From assembly GCA_030407005.1 (NCBI GenBank), contig JAUDYN010000006.1:3534001-3598000 (forward strand): DNA of 64,000 nt, written 5' to 3'. Positions 22,488-34,555 of this stretch are shown here, piece by piece (the stretch's first letter is position 1; each line of letters starts with the position of its first letter). Position numbers and translations under genes: made by a program. Below the pieces are notes generated by a model. That model did not search any database, had not been told where the DNA came from, and worked only from the letters and a program-made list of their open reading frames with translations. Source of the stretch: Desarmillaria ectypa. Taxonomy: Eukaryota > Basidiomycota > Agaricomycetes > Agaricales > Physalacriaceae.

Positions 22488-25400
22488 GGAGGTAAGTCAC
22501 AAGAGGAACGTTACAGAAAAGACAGTTTTCAAGCTACGAAAGAGTGCAGTTATCGGCGCTTCAACAGGCGCTCTTTCATGCATGATATTCTGGAACTATA
22601 ACGCTTTCAATGTCTTCTGTTAGGTGGAAGGGGTTCGCGTGAGTGTTAGAGACAAACTTACTGGCAAAAATAGACGTGGCGATGCAATGAGCCCAGATCA
22701 TAAGCGGCTTGCAGGCCAATAGGGGTTAGAGTCATTGGAATGGTCACTTTCTGACATGGCATATCCGTCAGCGCGATTTTACCATATACGCGGGGAACAC
22801 TAGTGCTATGAGCATCCACCTTCCAGAAGTTCGAGCTCGAGAGCCCGAGTGTTTTCCGAGAAATTAATGACAGAGAGTGTTCCCAGCTTATCGAATATAT
22901 TAAAATTGGTGACGCGGGTAATGTGAGAGTCGAAGCCATTGGAAGTCATGGTCGTGGTTTACGAGGAAAGGTTGTTGGAACATTAATTCGGTACCATCGG
23001 GCCGGTGCGGTATCTGCCGAAGCAGAGGTCAACTGCTCCTCCATCTACTTGCCATCGTCCGATAACCTGAATGGTTTCCAATCATTTGTTTTGCGGCAGA
23101 GAGTAGAAAATTCGATCACTTATCCTTCACAGAAAACACTAGACAAACCTTCCGGTTGTTCAGTTGTTGTGTATCTTTTCCTCTCGTCATTTTTATGGCT
23201 GGATCGATTAGCTGTGGATAGGTCTATAAGATCTGCAGGGTGTTTTTAATAGAGCTTGCAGACGAACACATTTTTCTCCCAACGTGCATCTTCATATGGC
23301 ATATACCTGCCACATATGCCCCGCGACTAACCACGCCTAGCCCGGATTCGAGTCTGACGAGTTGAATTAGGAGGTGGTGTGAACTGAATAGATCAGCTAT
23401 TGAAAGCACTATTTAATTTCTCTGACATCCCTAGCATTTAATCTGTCATTGTATATGTCCCATCTGTGGTGCTATCACCTCCTAAGAGAATTGTACGTGA
23501 TATTTTCTTTTTCAAGAGCTGATATAGATAGCTGATGCGATTGTGAGAGAGTTACGATAGTAGACCCTCACTTCCATTGTACCGATTTCGTTGTTGATAA
23601 TCATTCAATGACTGGCCAGAAGGCGGAAATGGTAGTACGTCAAAAGACACGACCGTGTAATAAAAAACGGAATGACTCACGTCACTTCACTAGGTTTGGG
23701 ATTCGGGTCACTTTCTCTTCCGCTTCATTCTGATGGTTAATCTCAGGCGACGGTGCCATTTCTCTCTCTCTCAACAGATGATGGTATTCGGACCCGACTT
23801 CATTGAAGCCGCTCTAGTGTGGTTAAATCCTAGTGATGCTGCGTGCATTCCCAGGTCGAGAAAGTTCTGCGTGCCTAGCCAAGTTGACAGAAGCGCCCTA
23901 TTTGATAAGTATGAAGTGGTCCTTCCATAGAACCGAATCTTCATTAACATACCCTGCCAGCGCTAGGTCTTTGTCCACCTGGAACTCGTACGATTCTTAG
24001 TACCTATATTCTCGTCAGCGACAGCACTTCCACTTACATTGCTATCTTGTAAGCATCTTATGCCGAAGTACCCAAGTGCTGCGCCCACCCCAAGGCCGAT
24101 GAAATGGCCACTAAGCGCAAGGCCCCCGATGCCCGAGAAAGCTGAGACCATGTTCTTGGTTTATCGGAGCCTTGCCTACTTCTGTTACAGCAGATTCGGA
24201 ATCTTTAAAACCAATCGGCGCCGAAGTGTTTATCCCGTCTATCTCCAAGTCGGAAGGTCGGAAGGCTGAACGCGTACAACTCTGGTTTCCCCGCTTCAGA
24301 TGGAATTCGGAACGCCGTGCGGGGCGGGGTGGCGATTTATCGGCTAGATAACAGATAGTACGGTGATACACACCGTTAAGCCCGTCTATCCGATTCAGGA
24401 ATATGGTATTTTGTTTGCGGGATCCTGTAGAGTATGGAGCGCCGGATACTTGACCGTATATACATTTATGGCGAGAGCTTATTTGGTACGTTGCATTCCT
24501 TCTTGTCGTTTTTTATTAAGTTAATTAAATCCATAGATCGGCATTAGTTGTTTGCCTATAGTTCGACGCTGACATCTGCTTCTTGGAAATGAAGAGAGCG
24601 GTTTTAACTTTGTGTGGTTATACGGACACCGATGTGACTGTAAGGAGCTTTAAGGCTATTTTGGCAATCTCGGAGCACTTGCGACTTGAAGTCCAAGAAT
24701 TATCTCGGATTATGAAGTCCGACGATTCTCTCACACAAACCTACCATAGCTATTAGTCCTGATCTTATATTGTTCCACATTTCTATGAGGTGCTTCTGTT
24801 TTGACTTGAAGTCATACTTGAAGGTTCAATTGCTGTTGAATCACCCGCGTTTCTCTCACACCCGTTTCGCTATTTTTAGTTCTGGGGTGATGCGACATTT
24901 TGCGAACTCTGAATCAGAAAATTTGCTGTGAGACCTCGTGCTACTGGCCATCGACTATAGAACGATGGGGGTCTGATTTCTTCCAGCCATTAAATCTACA
25001 AATTCCTTTTGTTCTGGAGTCCCGTGAGAGCACGCAGTCGTTTCATTATTACGGTCCGAAGTAGTGCGACCGTGTAAGTTTCTCGTCATATGCTGTTCTT
25101 GGTGGGTGTGGTGTCGGGCATGTGAATAGTCGTTTTGATGACAAGTCATAAGATGGGTGGCTGTTGTAGCTGTGGGGGTGCATGCCTCAACATGAGGCAG
25201 ACTTGTTTCTTCTAGGCTTGTGATGTCTACAATGCTAATATCATTTCCATCGATTTTACCATATTATCGCCGATGGAAATAAGAACTAGTGGCACTCGGA
25301 GGGTTTTCATTTTGTGTACGTATGTCAACTACTTCAAATCCGGTCATGCTGTGCGTCATCGTCTGCTGTACCTCCAACTCATGTTCGTCTTCCAGAAGTT

Positions 25401-27130
25401 TGAGCTTCTTTAATTGTCCGAAGAATGAAATGTTATCTGGTAATATATGCTTGCTGGGTACCTGAGATAAATGTATTATACCAATGTTCTTCCATAGTGT
25501 TAAAGTTGTTAATCAGGCGTATCCAATTTCCTGGGAAGTGGTTAATTGAATGGGAAGAACGGGCAACGGGTGAAGTGTCCCTGATAGGACGGAGAACGAG
25601 CCGGTACCGGAGGAGGGCAAGAAAAGGGAACTGCTAATCGCTTTCGGGAGAAGCGTACTATATATATACACCCATATATAGTAGGTGAAGTGGTGCACCA
25701 TTAGCCATCTCTGTTGTTGGTGTAGTAACGTTAGCTGCATGGTCCAGAGTAGAGCGAAGTATTTTTGGGCAAATGTTCGAATAGGAGATGAGAATCTAGC
25801 CTCTGAGTCTAGGGTGTTGCACGTGGCGGACCCCCATGGTTCTAGGATTAGAACGGTTGGCGAGCCGACCACTATGGAAGGGCACCTACCAGAGACACTG
25901 TATTCTTGCATTGAGGATGTATTTCTCAAGGCACGAATACCATCCGAACGAAAACGATGATGGGACCTTGTAAATCAGATCGATCACTGCACGAGTGCAA
26001 TCGGTTGTTACTACGCGCCCTGGTTTGGATTTGGCGGGTTCACGATGGAGTGAATGGGAATTATGGTAATGTGGATGAATGGGGTAGGGACCTTGAATGT
26101 GGTTTACCGTGGGATTTCATTGCCGGTAAAGGAGAGTAATAGAGTATTTAGAGGGAGCGTGTGAATGGAATGAACGGTGGTAGTATCATTGCCGGCAGTG
26201 ATGTCTGCCTAGGGTGGGAGGATTTCAGGTGCATGGATACCTGAGCTGTGTTCTTCGATGGTGCCGGACCTGGTTCCTGACTTTCGCGTTCGTCATAGAG
26301 TTATGTACGTGCAAAGTCCCACCATTCATTAGGCTTATGATCCGGTGTATCTGGAGAGAAGGCCTGATAGTGGTAGTGGACAAGGCTTGAATGGGGAATT
26401 CGAACGGAAGATGGGGAGATATTCGGATCGGTAGTATTGGTATACAGTATATGTGGTAACTGCTGTATGTGGCTGTAATGGGTGTCCGGATCGGTAGCTG
26501 TTAGGACGAACCAACCCCGAGCTCTTATCAGATGGTCTGTGATTTACAGGGACCGTTGGAGGGAAAGCTGCGGTGTGATACTGTTGAAATCGGAGCTCAA
26601 CTGCATCATATGATATGACACTACCCCGGTTTGTCGGGATACAAATATCCGAGTAAATTTTATTGGGACTACTGGACGCCTACGACAGAATATATACTAG
26701 CGTAAAGACCGACCCAGACGTGGACGGTGGAGGAGAGCGCTGGAATGTAAATGTATAAGGAATGATCGTTCCTCGGTGCCTGGCCGGTGCCTCAGGAACG
26801 CAGGACCTCGAGGCAGCAAGCCAAACATATGATAGGGCCCGTTGCGAAATTCGAATGTGTCACGGTCGCGGTCCCTGGGTCCTGACGAACAGAAGGCAGG
26901 GGCACCCAAGGAGGATATGATGCCTGGCTGCCAGGGCCAAAACACAAGATGGAAGCAAAAGCCGAAAATCAAATTGTCGGTATGTGCCGCGTGGTCACTG
27001 TAGGCGAGGCACGTGACGCCATGCGAGCCAATATTCAAATTGTGCCTGGGGCCTTGGACCCAACCCTTGGATCCCTCCTAATCTCCGTTCACACAGCACT
27101 TGCTCTCTTACTTCTTGACCACCACGAGCG
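22488..27130. other. Long tract without a recognisable intact gene
   Basis: Frames here are short and interrupted. A minus-strand frame at 22658-22939 and an overlapping one containing HITRVTNFNIFDKLGTLSVI may be remnants of one gene but match no family I recognise. The 25.9-26.6 kb part is purine-rich (many GGAATG/GGTAGTG words) and looks non-coding. No RNA genes or clear repeats were found. The final 150 bp is the G-alpha promoter side. Confidence 0.4.
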
Positions 27131-29416
27131 ATGCCGGTTGCTGCTATCCACAGCATGAAGCCCCTCGATGACCCCTTCGACGAGGCACTCAAGCCACCCG
27201 TTGACGAATCGCCAGAGGACCGTGAGCTACGTATCTCCCGGGAGGACGAGGCCCGACGAGTCAGTCTTGCCATCGATGCCAGCATCAAGGCAGAACGTCA
27301 AGCGCGGCGGAAGAAACGGATTGTTAGGCTGCTGTTACTCGGCCAGAGTGAATCTGGTGAGTGCTGCGCAATCTCAGCGACTATCGGCCTGTTCATTCGA
27401 TTTATTTCGGCTAGGCAAATCTACCACCCTTCGACGTGTGTTTCTCGACTTTCTTTTTGTTTTTATTTCTCACTTTGTTCGGCAGAGTTCCAGCGGTTGT
27501 ACACACCTACTGCTTTCCGTGAAGAACGTATCCTTTGGCGGGCTGTTATTCAGCTCAATATCGTCCGCTCAATACGAACTATTCTCGATGCAGTCGCTCG
27601 TCCAGCATCTCCGTCTACTTCACCAACTCGCGGGCATCGCAGGAGTCCCTCCAACAAGCGCAAACCTTCCCATTCCAAAGGTGGCTCCAACGATTTTGTG
27701 GCCTTTAGCCAAGACAGCTCTATCGACGCTCGCCTCGATTCGGGCAACGAGTCAGAACCAGACTCAGACCCTGACAACCATTTCTATCGTTCACAACCTG
27801 CTCTACCGCCGCCTTCTTCGAGTTTTGACGAACTACGAATGCGTCTACTACCCTTGAAACACATCGAACAGCTTTTGATAGCGAAGCTCGTTCCGCCTGA
27901 TGAAGACGAGGCTACACATCTTGCTGGTCCCTCTCATTCATCGTTAGTACGTACTCCGGAGATTTTCGTTCGTCCAGGGCCCGCGTGGAAGGGCGGGCTC
28001 GCGCGTGCCAGAGTCCACTACCCCAGTTCTACAAGTATCGACGCTTCGTCGTCTTCTGGCGGCAGTCGACCCGTCAGTGCGGGTGATATTGGGTTGGAGA
28101 GTCCTGACGAGCCTCAGGAAGTCCTTCATTCATGTCGGAGGGACATGATTCAACTCTGGTCAGACAAGAGCGTTCGTCGGGTTCTCAAGAAGAAGAGAAT
28201 ACGTTTAGAGGAGGTTCCAGGATTGTGAGTATCCTTACGATATAACACATTCTACACGCTGATGACTCTCACAGTTTCTTGAACGACCTAGAGAGAATTA
28301 CATCCCTAAAATATATGCCTACCGATGGTAATGAAGTTTTTTATCGTAGGTGCAACTCGATACTTATATCCTTTCAATAGACGACGTTCTCAAAGCCCGC
28401 CTGAAAACAGTGGGCGTGTCGGAGTACAGATTCGAAATGGAGGTTTCCGCTGGGAGGGATTCAGGGACCGAGTGGCGAATAGTCGACGTCGGTGGAGGTA
28501 GAAGTCAGGTGAAGCTTATCCCCAAGTGTATTTTTGACCTTGCTTCTGACTTCCTACCCCTCTATAGCGTCGTAAGTCTCTAAATCAATCCCCTCAGATG
28601 GATGTCCACTCATCAGCATCATTCTCAAGAAACTTGGGTACCATTTTTTGATGATGGCAAGTATTCAGTTTTAGCCCTGGTTGCGTCCATCGGCTCATTC
28701 AACCTCTCAAACAGTCGACGCAATCATTTTCCTCGCGCCAATATCAGGCTTCGATCAAGTCCTGTCAGAAGATAGAACTGTGAATCGTTTGGTACGGGCT
28801 CCCGAATTATCTCCTTCATGCCCTCACCTGATTGCCGGTTCCAGGAGGACTCTGTGCTCCTTTGGAAGGCAGTCTGCCAGAATAAGCTACTCGCGAACGT
28901 CGACCTCGTGCTCTTCCTTAATAAATGTGATATCCTCGAGTCGAAGCTGAAGTCGGGTATCAGGTACGTTATTGCTTATGACGCGTTTCAGGTCCCACGT
29001 CTGATTATCCCTGTCTAGGCTGTCAAAATATGTAAGGAGCTACGGCGATAGGGAGAACAACTTGGATACCGTTAGCAAATGTGAGCGTGTGCTCTATTGA
29101 TGGATGGGTTCCGCTGACGTTTTACTTCCTTCTCTAGACCTTAGGAGTAAATTCAACGCCATACATCGGGAGTATTCGCCTAATCCGCGCAAATTTTATG
29201 CATTTTGTACGTCTGTTACGGTTAGTCCTTTTCTTTTTGTCTAGTGTAGAAGGGGGAGCTAATGTGGCTGGATTGTAGGACACTGCGACTACCGCAGGGA
29301 TCATAGCAAGTGGTATGTCATATGCCATCAACCAGCATGTGGTTCGATACTGATTGTACATTATAGTCCGAGACATGGTCATTCGACAGCATCTCAAGCA
29401 ATCAAAGCTGCTGTGA
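27131..29416 (+). CDS. Atypical G-protein alpha subunit with enlarged helical domain
   Basis: Thirteen exons give 1623 nt, or 540 aa: 27131-27356, 27415-27435, 27486-28224, 28275-28327, 28381-28508, 28568-28571, 28630-28656, 28715-28791, 28845-28963, 29019-29080, 29138-29220, 29279-29312 and 29367-29416. G1 is GQSESGKST (from residue 71), followed by LRQFQRLYTPTAFREERILW. The helical domain carries a long Ser/Pro-rich insertion. Switch I is VLKARLKTVGV with the catalytic Arg (about R353) kept. Switch II is DVGGGRSQ, with Gly at the usual catalytic Gln. WVPFFDDVDAIIFLAPISGF, NKCD (451-454) and CTSVTD complete the fold. It lacks the MGxxxS myristoylation start. The family role is coupling receptors to effectors at the membrane. 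The 4-nt exon 6 is inferred; skipping it gives another in-frame model. Confidence 0.88.
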
Positions 29417-31680
29417 TGGCCATATTCGTCCGTCTCTCTTTCTATGCCGAGGGTCTGTTTGTTATCTATCCTACATCTTTCTGGCATATACCGTTCATCT
29501 ACCCACGCCCCATTACGTCCTTTTTTTTCCTTTCCGCTTTCTGTTCCTTACCCACGCGATGACCACCCTGCTTTGAGAAGCGAAAACCGAAAAGATTCTA
29601 ACCGACCCCGACTGGGCTGTGTGCGGATCATGTCACCCCCGCCCCTCCGTCCCCTTGCTGTGCTGCCGTTTATAGATCTTTTATGCTCTCTTCCCATATC
29701 CCACGCCTGTAATATAATTGTATAACACACCTTTTTTTGTATGACGCAATTTTACTACTGTACCCTATCAATTTTTGTGTCTTGGTTAGGCACAGAAGTA
29801 TGTATATATGTAGAGAGAAATCTGATATGTATTTTCTGATCGAACAAGGATTGGCGGTGTGATGTTGGCTAGGGAACCGGGCCCCGAATATGATACAAGG
29901 ATGAGTAGCTCGCTTCAGACGCAGAGCTTTGTTTTTGGGAGGGACGATGGACGTATCGCGGGAGAACTTGAGGGACAGTGCGGTTGCGAATATAGATATC
30001 GATGCTGGGCGGTATAGTATGTTTGTCTTTCTTTGCGGTCAGGAGAGGAACGTCGCTTCTTTCAGGTTCCTAGCATCCGTCAGTGCGGGTATTACTCAAT
30101 CCTGAGTCTTGAGGGCTTGGATGTTCTGAGTTCTCCGAGACTGCCGAAAGGAGTTACGCTCTCCTCATCTATTAGGTCCTGGATCATTGCCGTCCGCTAG
30201 TAATTGAATTCAAGGCTGCGGTCAACGTTCAGCATCATGAGAGAGAATGCTTTTCTTACCAGGGTGGAGTAAGCTCTCCGCTTTCCACATTAAACACCGA
30301 AGGGTACGCAAGGCTTAAATTAATCAATATGGGAGATGGTGGTACTTGGCATGTTCCGTCCGGTCTTTCGTAGGAAGAGACTTGATGATGGGAGGGAGGA
30401 ACAGTACGTTCCGCCAGAGTCTCCACTTACGGGTCACTTGGGCAACTTGCTTCGTTTAAGCGTATAAGGCTCATGGGACAATGTCCATTGTGGGACGTCT
30501 TGGATGAGCACCGCTACTCGTCGAAAGAGATAGGAGAACCGCTGCAGGCTCAGCATGACGTTAAGCCATAAAGCAAACCTTCTCACCAACGTTATCCGGT
30601 CTCCGTTTTGACTTGTCGACGGTTGCTTGTGTCTCTTGAAAACAGAGGCCTGGGATAGCATCCGATAATGGACCGGGGTTTGCTAAGAATAGGGCTAGAG
30701 CATCCTCCAGTACCGCAAAGGGTTCTGAAAAGAAGACCCAGAGACCTCTGGAAAAGAAGGGCAGCGCGTCATACATTGAAGGAGAATCCCAGCAGCTTTT
30801 CGGACCCACAGGTCCAAGTAGCGGCGACATGAATGGGAGCTGCAATTAATCATCAAAATGAAAATCGACCAAGGGTCTTCTTGTATAGACTTGGTCAATT
30901 AACTAAATGTAGAACCGCAAGGCACGGCACAAGGAGCAGAACTTCTGACTCGGGGATCTCGTACCCGACCATGAACACCAGAGGAAGGGTCTGCCAGTAG
31001 TCTCCTATTACGCTTTGTTCATTCCCGGGGGGGTTTACCAAATTCGAGACATCGAAGAAGAGCTCTGGAATGTTTCGTGACAGCGGCGGGGAAGACAGAA
31101 CCCATCGAGACTTTGACAATTGTAATATGTGTGCGAGAAGAAAGATAACATAGCATGTTAACGTTGTTGACAACGGCGTAAGTTGTACGAAAGGCTAGGG
31201 AAGTCTGACACGGAAAAAAAAATGAGTGCGATATCCACGCAACCGACAGAAGGTAGCGGACCAAATAGAGTGACGAGAAGCGCATAATTCGGACCGTGGA
31301 TGCGTATTGTTTCTGTGGAGCTCATTGGATGAAACTTAAGGGAAGAGCGTCCGTGAACGGGAACGCCACCGAGTAAAACGTTAGTTCTACCCCATTACCG
31401 AGCCGTTGAATGAATGCTAAAAAGATTTCGAACCCTATGGCAGATCATCAACACAGGGAACGAGTACGATATGCCCGACGCACGCACCTAGAGATATCTC
31501 CTCGACATCATGCCCGACTGTCACATTCTATCAAAGCTACATTGCACTACAGAAATATCTCATCAGCGTCCGCAATCTGCTCCCATAAGGACGGTCATCG
31601 AATACCTGTCTCCGTGTCTGTTTTCACCTGCCAGAAGTGATGTTCCTCATTGCCTGTTTGATGGCTTCCCTGTTGTAAAA
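29417..31680. other. Intergenic region; possible eroded membrane-protein remnant
   Basis: The first 350 bp is G-alpha 3' flank (T-rich, with TATATATG words). On the minus strand between 31340 and 30430 several frames are hydrophobic. One starts MSSTETIRIHGPNYALLVTL and continues to VSDFPSLSYNLR before a stop; others contain short hydrophobic runs. These could be pieces of a multi-pass protein, but I cannot name the family or join them. Nothing else is recognised. Confidence 0.35.
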
Positions 31681-31700
31681 TTTTAGTACATTGAGCCGCA

Positions 31701-31815
31701 GACGCCCACGTGAATACACTCACGCGTCAACGTGATTACTCGACGTGTTTAATGTTTATTATGACGCGTGTGATCGTCATGCGCAGATCTCCCGCTTCCC
31801 CCCGACGAGTATAAA
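31701..31815 (+). promoter_or_regulatory. Promoter-like block with palindromic motifs and a TATA box
   Basis: A CACGTG E-box-type palindrome (31707-31712) is followed by two ACGCGT palindromes (31722-31727 and 31764-31769) and a TGACG...CGTCA inverted pair (31763-31779). TATAAA lies at 31810-31815 and a pyrimidine-rich initiator-like stretch follows. bHLH factors bind CACGTG, MBF-type factors bind ACGCGT and bZIP factors bind TGACG sites; which, if any, act here is unknown. The block may drive an alternative upstream transcript of the alcohol dehydrogenase gene or an unannotated RNA. Confidence 0.35.
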
Positions 31816-32168
31816 GGGGCGTCTCCTCCATTCCGTCTCATTATCGCTCCTTTCTTTCTTTCAACTTTTTGCCAGCGTATCGATGTCCTGTGTCCTACAA
31901 AGTAGAGGCAAGTAGCGTTCTATGGTGAGTGCTCGATACCATTAAAGGAGCGTTGGTGAACCCCAGTGCCAGTGCCTTCCTTCATAATACAAGATCTATA
32001 ACACGATCTCCAAAATGTTCTGTCTCAGCGCATTTCCTTCAAGAAAAGGTCCTGGTTAAAGAGAGCAAAACTGGTCCACGTCATTTCTTTTCGGCTTTAG
32101 ACGGCATCAGGGCATGTCGGCCCGACAGTTCTCACGCAGATCAAAATGGACAACCGAGGTCTGAAGGC

Positions 32169-32175
32169 TATAAAA
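32169..32175 (+). promoter_or_regulatory. Likely TATA box of the alcohol dehydrogenase gene
   Basis: GGCTATAAAAGG is a near-ideal TATA element 159 bp upstream of the start codon at 32328, giving an expected 5'UTR of roughly 130 nt. A second TATAAATA at 32288-32295 lies only 33 bp before that ATG. Initiation from it would skip or abut the presequence and favour the internal Met57 or Met61, so two transcript types are conceivable. Confidence 0.5.
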
Positions 32176-32327
32176 GGTTTCACCGGCCCCGCTTTCGAAC
32201 ACTCTGGATCAATTTAGTGCTTGTCGGATCCAGCGTGCGCAGGGTGGTGGGCTTATGAAGATGAGACCAATATACTGCCCCTGCCAGTATAAATACCCAA
32301 CATTCTCGAGCATCATAAACTGCCCAT

Positions 32328-33763
32328 ATGATTCGCGCTCGTGCCGCCTCCATCATTTTCAACCCCCTCCGGCCAACATTTACCGTTAGCGGAAAGGCAT
32401 TTACCACAGCTTCCCATCACGGAGCGTTCCGACGGCTCAGTTATATACCAGTAGCCCCACAATCTAGGAGAAACTTATCTACAACCAAGATCACAATGTG
32501 AGATTAGCCAACTTGCTGCTCAGAACGCATTTCTCATTTTTTTGCACAGGTCAAATACAATGAAGGCACTCGTGTTTTCTGGCAAAGGCCAGCCTACTCT
32601 ACAGGATCGTCCGCTGCCTACGATTCTCAAGTCCACCGATGCCGTCGTGAAGATGGTCAAAACGACGATTTGCGGTAAGACTTGGTATTCTTCTTCTGAC
32701 AAAAAATATCTAATAAGCTTCTAGGCACGGATTTGCACATTCTCAAAGGAGACGTCGCTACGTGCGACACTGGACGGATCTTAGGTCACGAAGGCATCGC
32801 CGTTGTACAATCCGTCGGTGACGGTGTTAGGAGATTCAAACCAGGAGACAACGTGATCGTTTCCTGCATCACGTCTTGCTCTAGCTGCGAATTCTGCCGC
32901 AAGGGTATGCCCTCGCACTGCATCGAAGGCGGATGGACTCTGGGGAATACTATCGATGGCACTCAAGCCGAGTATGTCCGTATTCCATATGCTGACGGCA
33001 GCTTGCATCCCATGGTCAAAGGCGCGACCGCTGAGGAGCAGGTGATGATCAGTGATGTGTTGCCGACGGGCTTTGAATGTGGTGTTCTCAACGGAAGGGT
33101 ATGACTTTTTAATTTCGACACCAATAGATGCTTCTCCTTAGAATATGCGATCTAGGTGTCTCCAGGAAGCTCCGTCGCCATCGTTGGTGTTGGTCCCGTC
33201 GGTCTTGGCGCGATGCTCACCTCGCAGTTATACTCTCCTTCTCATGTTATCATGATCGACCTCGACGCTAACCGAATTGAGATGGCCAAGACTATGGGTG
33301 CGACTCACGGTATTGTTTCCGCCCAGGGCACGGATGTTGTTGGAGCGGTCAAAGCTCTCACAAACGGAAAGGGTGTTGATACCGTCATCGAAGCTGTTGG
33401 TGTACCGGCGACCTTCGAGCTCTGCCAGGAGATTGTCGCTCCAGGAGGAACTATTGCAAACCTTGGCGTTCACGGGTGCAAAGTAGATTTGCACTTGGAG
33501 AAATTGTGGGACAGAAACATCAGTCAGTTGTCATCTTGACCGTGCCAAGAACTGTCAGATCTGATGGTTTCAAATTAGCTATCACTACACGTCTCGTGGA
33601 TGCTTCGACTTCGCCTATGCTTATCAAGCTTGTCGACTCGGGAAAACTCAAGACTGCCGGGTTGGTGACGCACACGTACAAGTTCTCGGAGATGACAGAA
33701 GCCTACAATACTTTTGGGGCAGCTGCGAAGAATAATGCTCTGAAGGTCATCATCAACTTTTAG
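32328..33763 (+). CDS. Zinc-dependent alcohol dehydrogenase, probably mitochondrial
   Basis: Five exons give 1221 nt, or 406 aa: 32328-32497, 32550-32674, 32725-33098, 33156-33522 and 33579-33763. The protein is a medium-chain zinc alcohol dehydrogenase that oxidises alcohols or reduces aldehydes/ketones with NAD(P). The catalytic-zinc Cys is in TTICGTDLH and the His-Glu pair in ILGHEG. The structural zinc site is the C-x2-C-x2-C-x7-C run of CSSCEFCRKGMPSHC. The cofactor motif is GVGPVGLG with an acidic residue after the second strand (IDLDANR). Exon 1 adds 56 residues (MIRARAASIIFNPLRPTF, later RRNLSTTK) rich in Arg/Ser and almost free of acids, typical of a mitochondrial presequence. Without exon 1, Met57 or Met61 would give a cytosolic enzyme of usual length. 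A decayed copy lies downstream. Confidence 0.9.
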
Positions 33764-34555
33764 CTTGTCGATATGTCCCAATACGCCCGATAGCAAGAAG
33801 ACAGCATATCCTGTCCTGTACTTTTAGTCAATGCCAGTCCGTTATTTCCCTTTGCTTGTGCTGTGTTTGAATCTCTGCGAGAGAGAAAGGCTACGGTCTT
33901 GACCAGGATGGTGGGCCACTTCACAATATGGTACGTTTCCATAAGCTGAGTGTCCGACAGGACCTGTGAACCTTTCTTATTGATTGATAATGATCCGTGC
34001 GGCTGCGTCAGAGTATAGGAAGCACTATGTGCGTTACTCCAAGTATCAACGTTCGATTAACGATAACGTCGGGCTGGCATTCATTTTCCCTCTCACCCTC
34101 AACACAAGCAGGAGTGCCATCAGCTAGCCTTAGTGCCATACGTTGGAAAACTGTAGCTCATTGGCACACTAGTCGATTCTCGTGCGACTGCCCGACTAGC
34201 ATTTACAGTCAACGACTTGACGAGCTCCCGGCTTACTTATCTCTTCTGTCAACTCCTCGTTCCTTATATACACACGAACAGAAGCCTGACCCACACATAT
34301 CGGGGATAAACACCAACGAGTGGGCAGCAAAAAAGGCTACCAAGGAATTCCATAGTGTACTGCGAACTCCGCGCAGAAAAGAAGACTGATCGTAAGCGAA
34401 TCCCAGCAAGAAGCATGACAGCGACCGCATGCAGGATCTGCATTTCGGCAAAAAACCAATCAACAACTCTTTCAGTTCTACACCACTTCCAACGATAATA
34501 CATATGCGAGTGTGTGCCAATATTCACCCGGTAATAGGTCTCCGTTCCTTTCACA
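33764..34555. other. Spacer between alcohol dehydrogenase and its decayed copy
   Basis: No gene is recognised. The last 130 bp has faint similarity to the end of exon 1 and intron 1 of the functional copy (TTTCAGTTCTACACCA versus CTCAGTTATATACCA, and a CTTTCACAG acceptor). The presequence exon was therefore probably part of the duplication and has since eroded. Confidence 0.45.

Noticed and set aside
25513..25929. 138-codon minus-strand frame
   Set aside because: Hydrophobic/Ser-rich composition without a domain, and crossed by a TATATATA microsatellite-like stretch; probably chance.
31929..32258. 109-codon frame, and an overlapping frame with GLKAIKGFTGPAFEHSGSI, upstream of the alcohol dehydrogenase
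   Set aside because: The region contains a near-consensus TATA box (GGCTATAAAAGG at 32166-32177) correctly placed for the downstream gene, and neither frame has a family match or splice sites that extend it.
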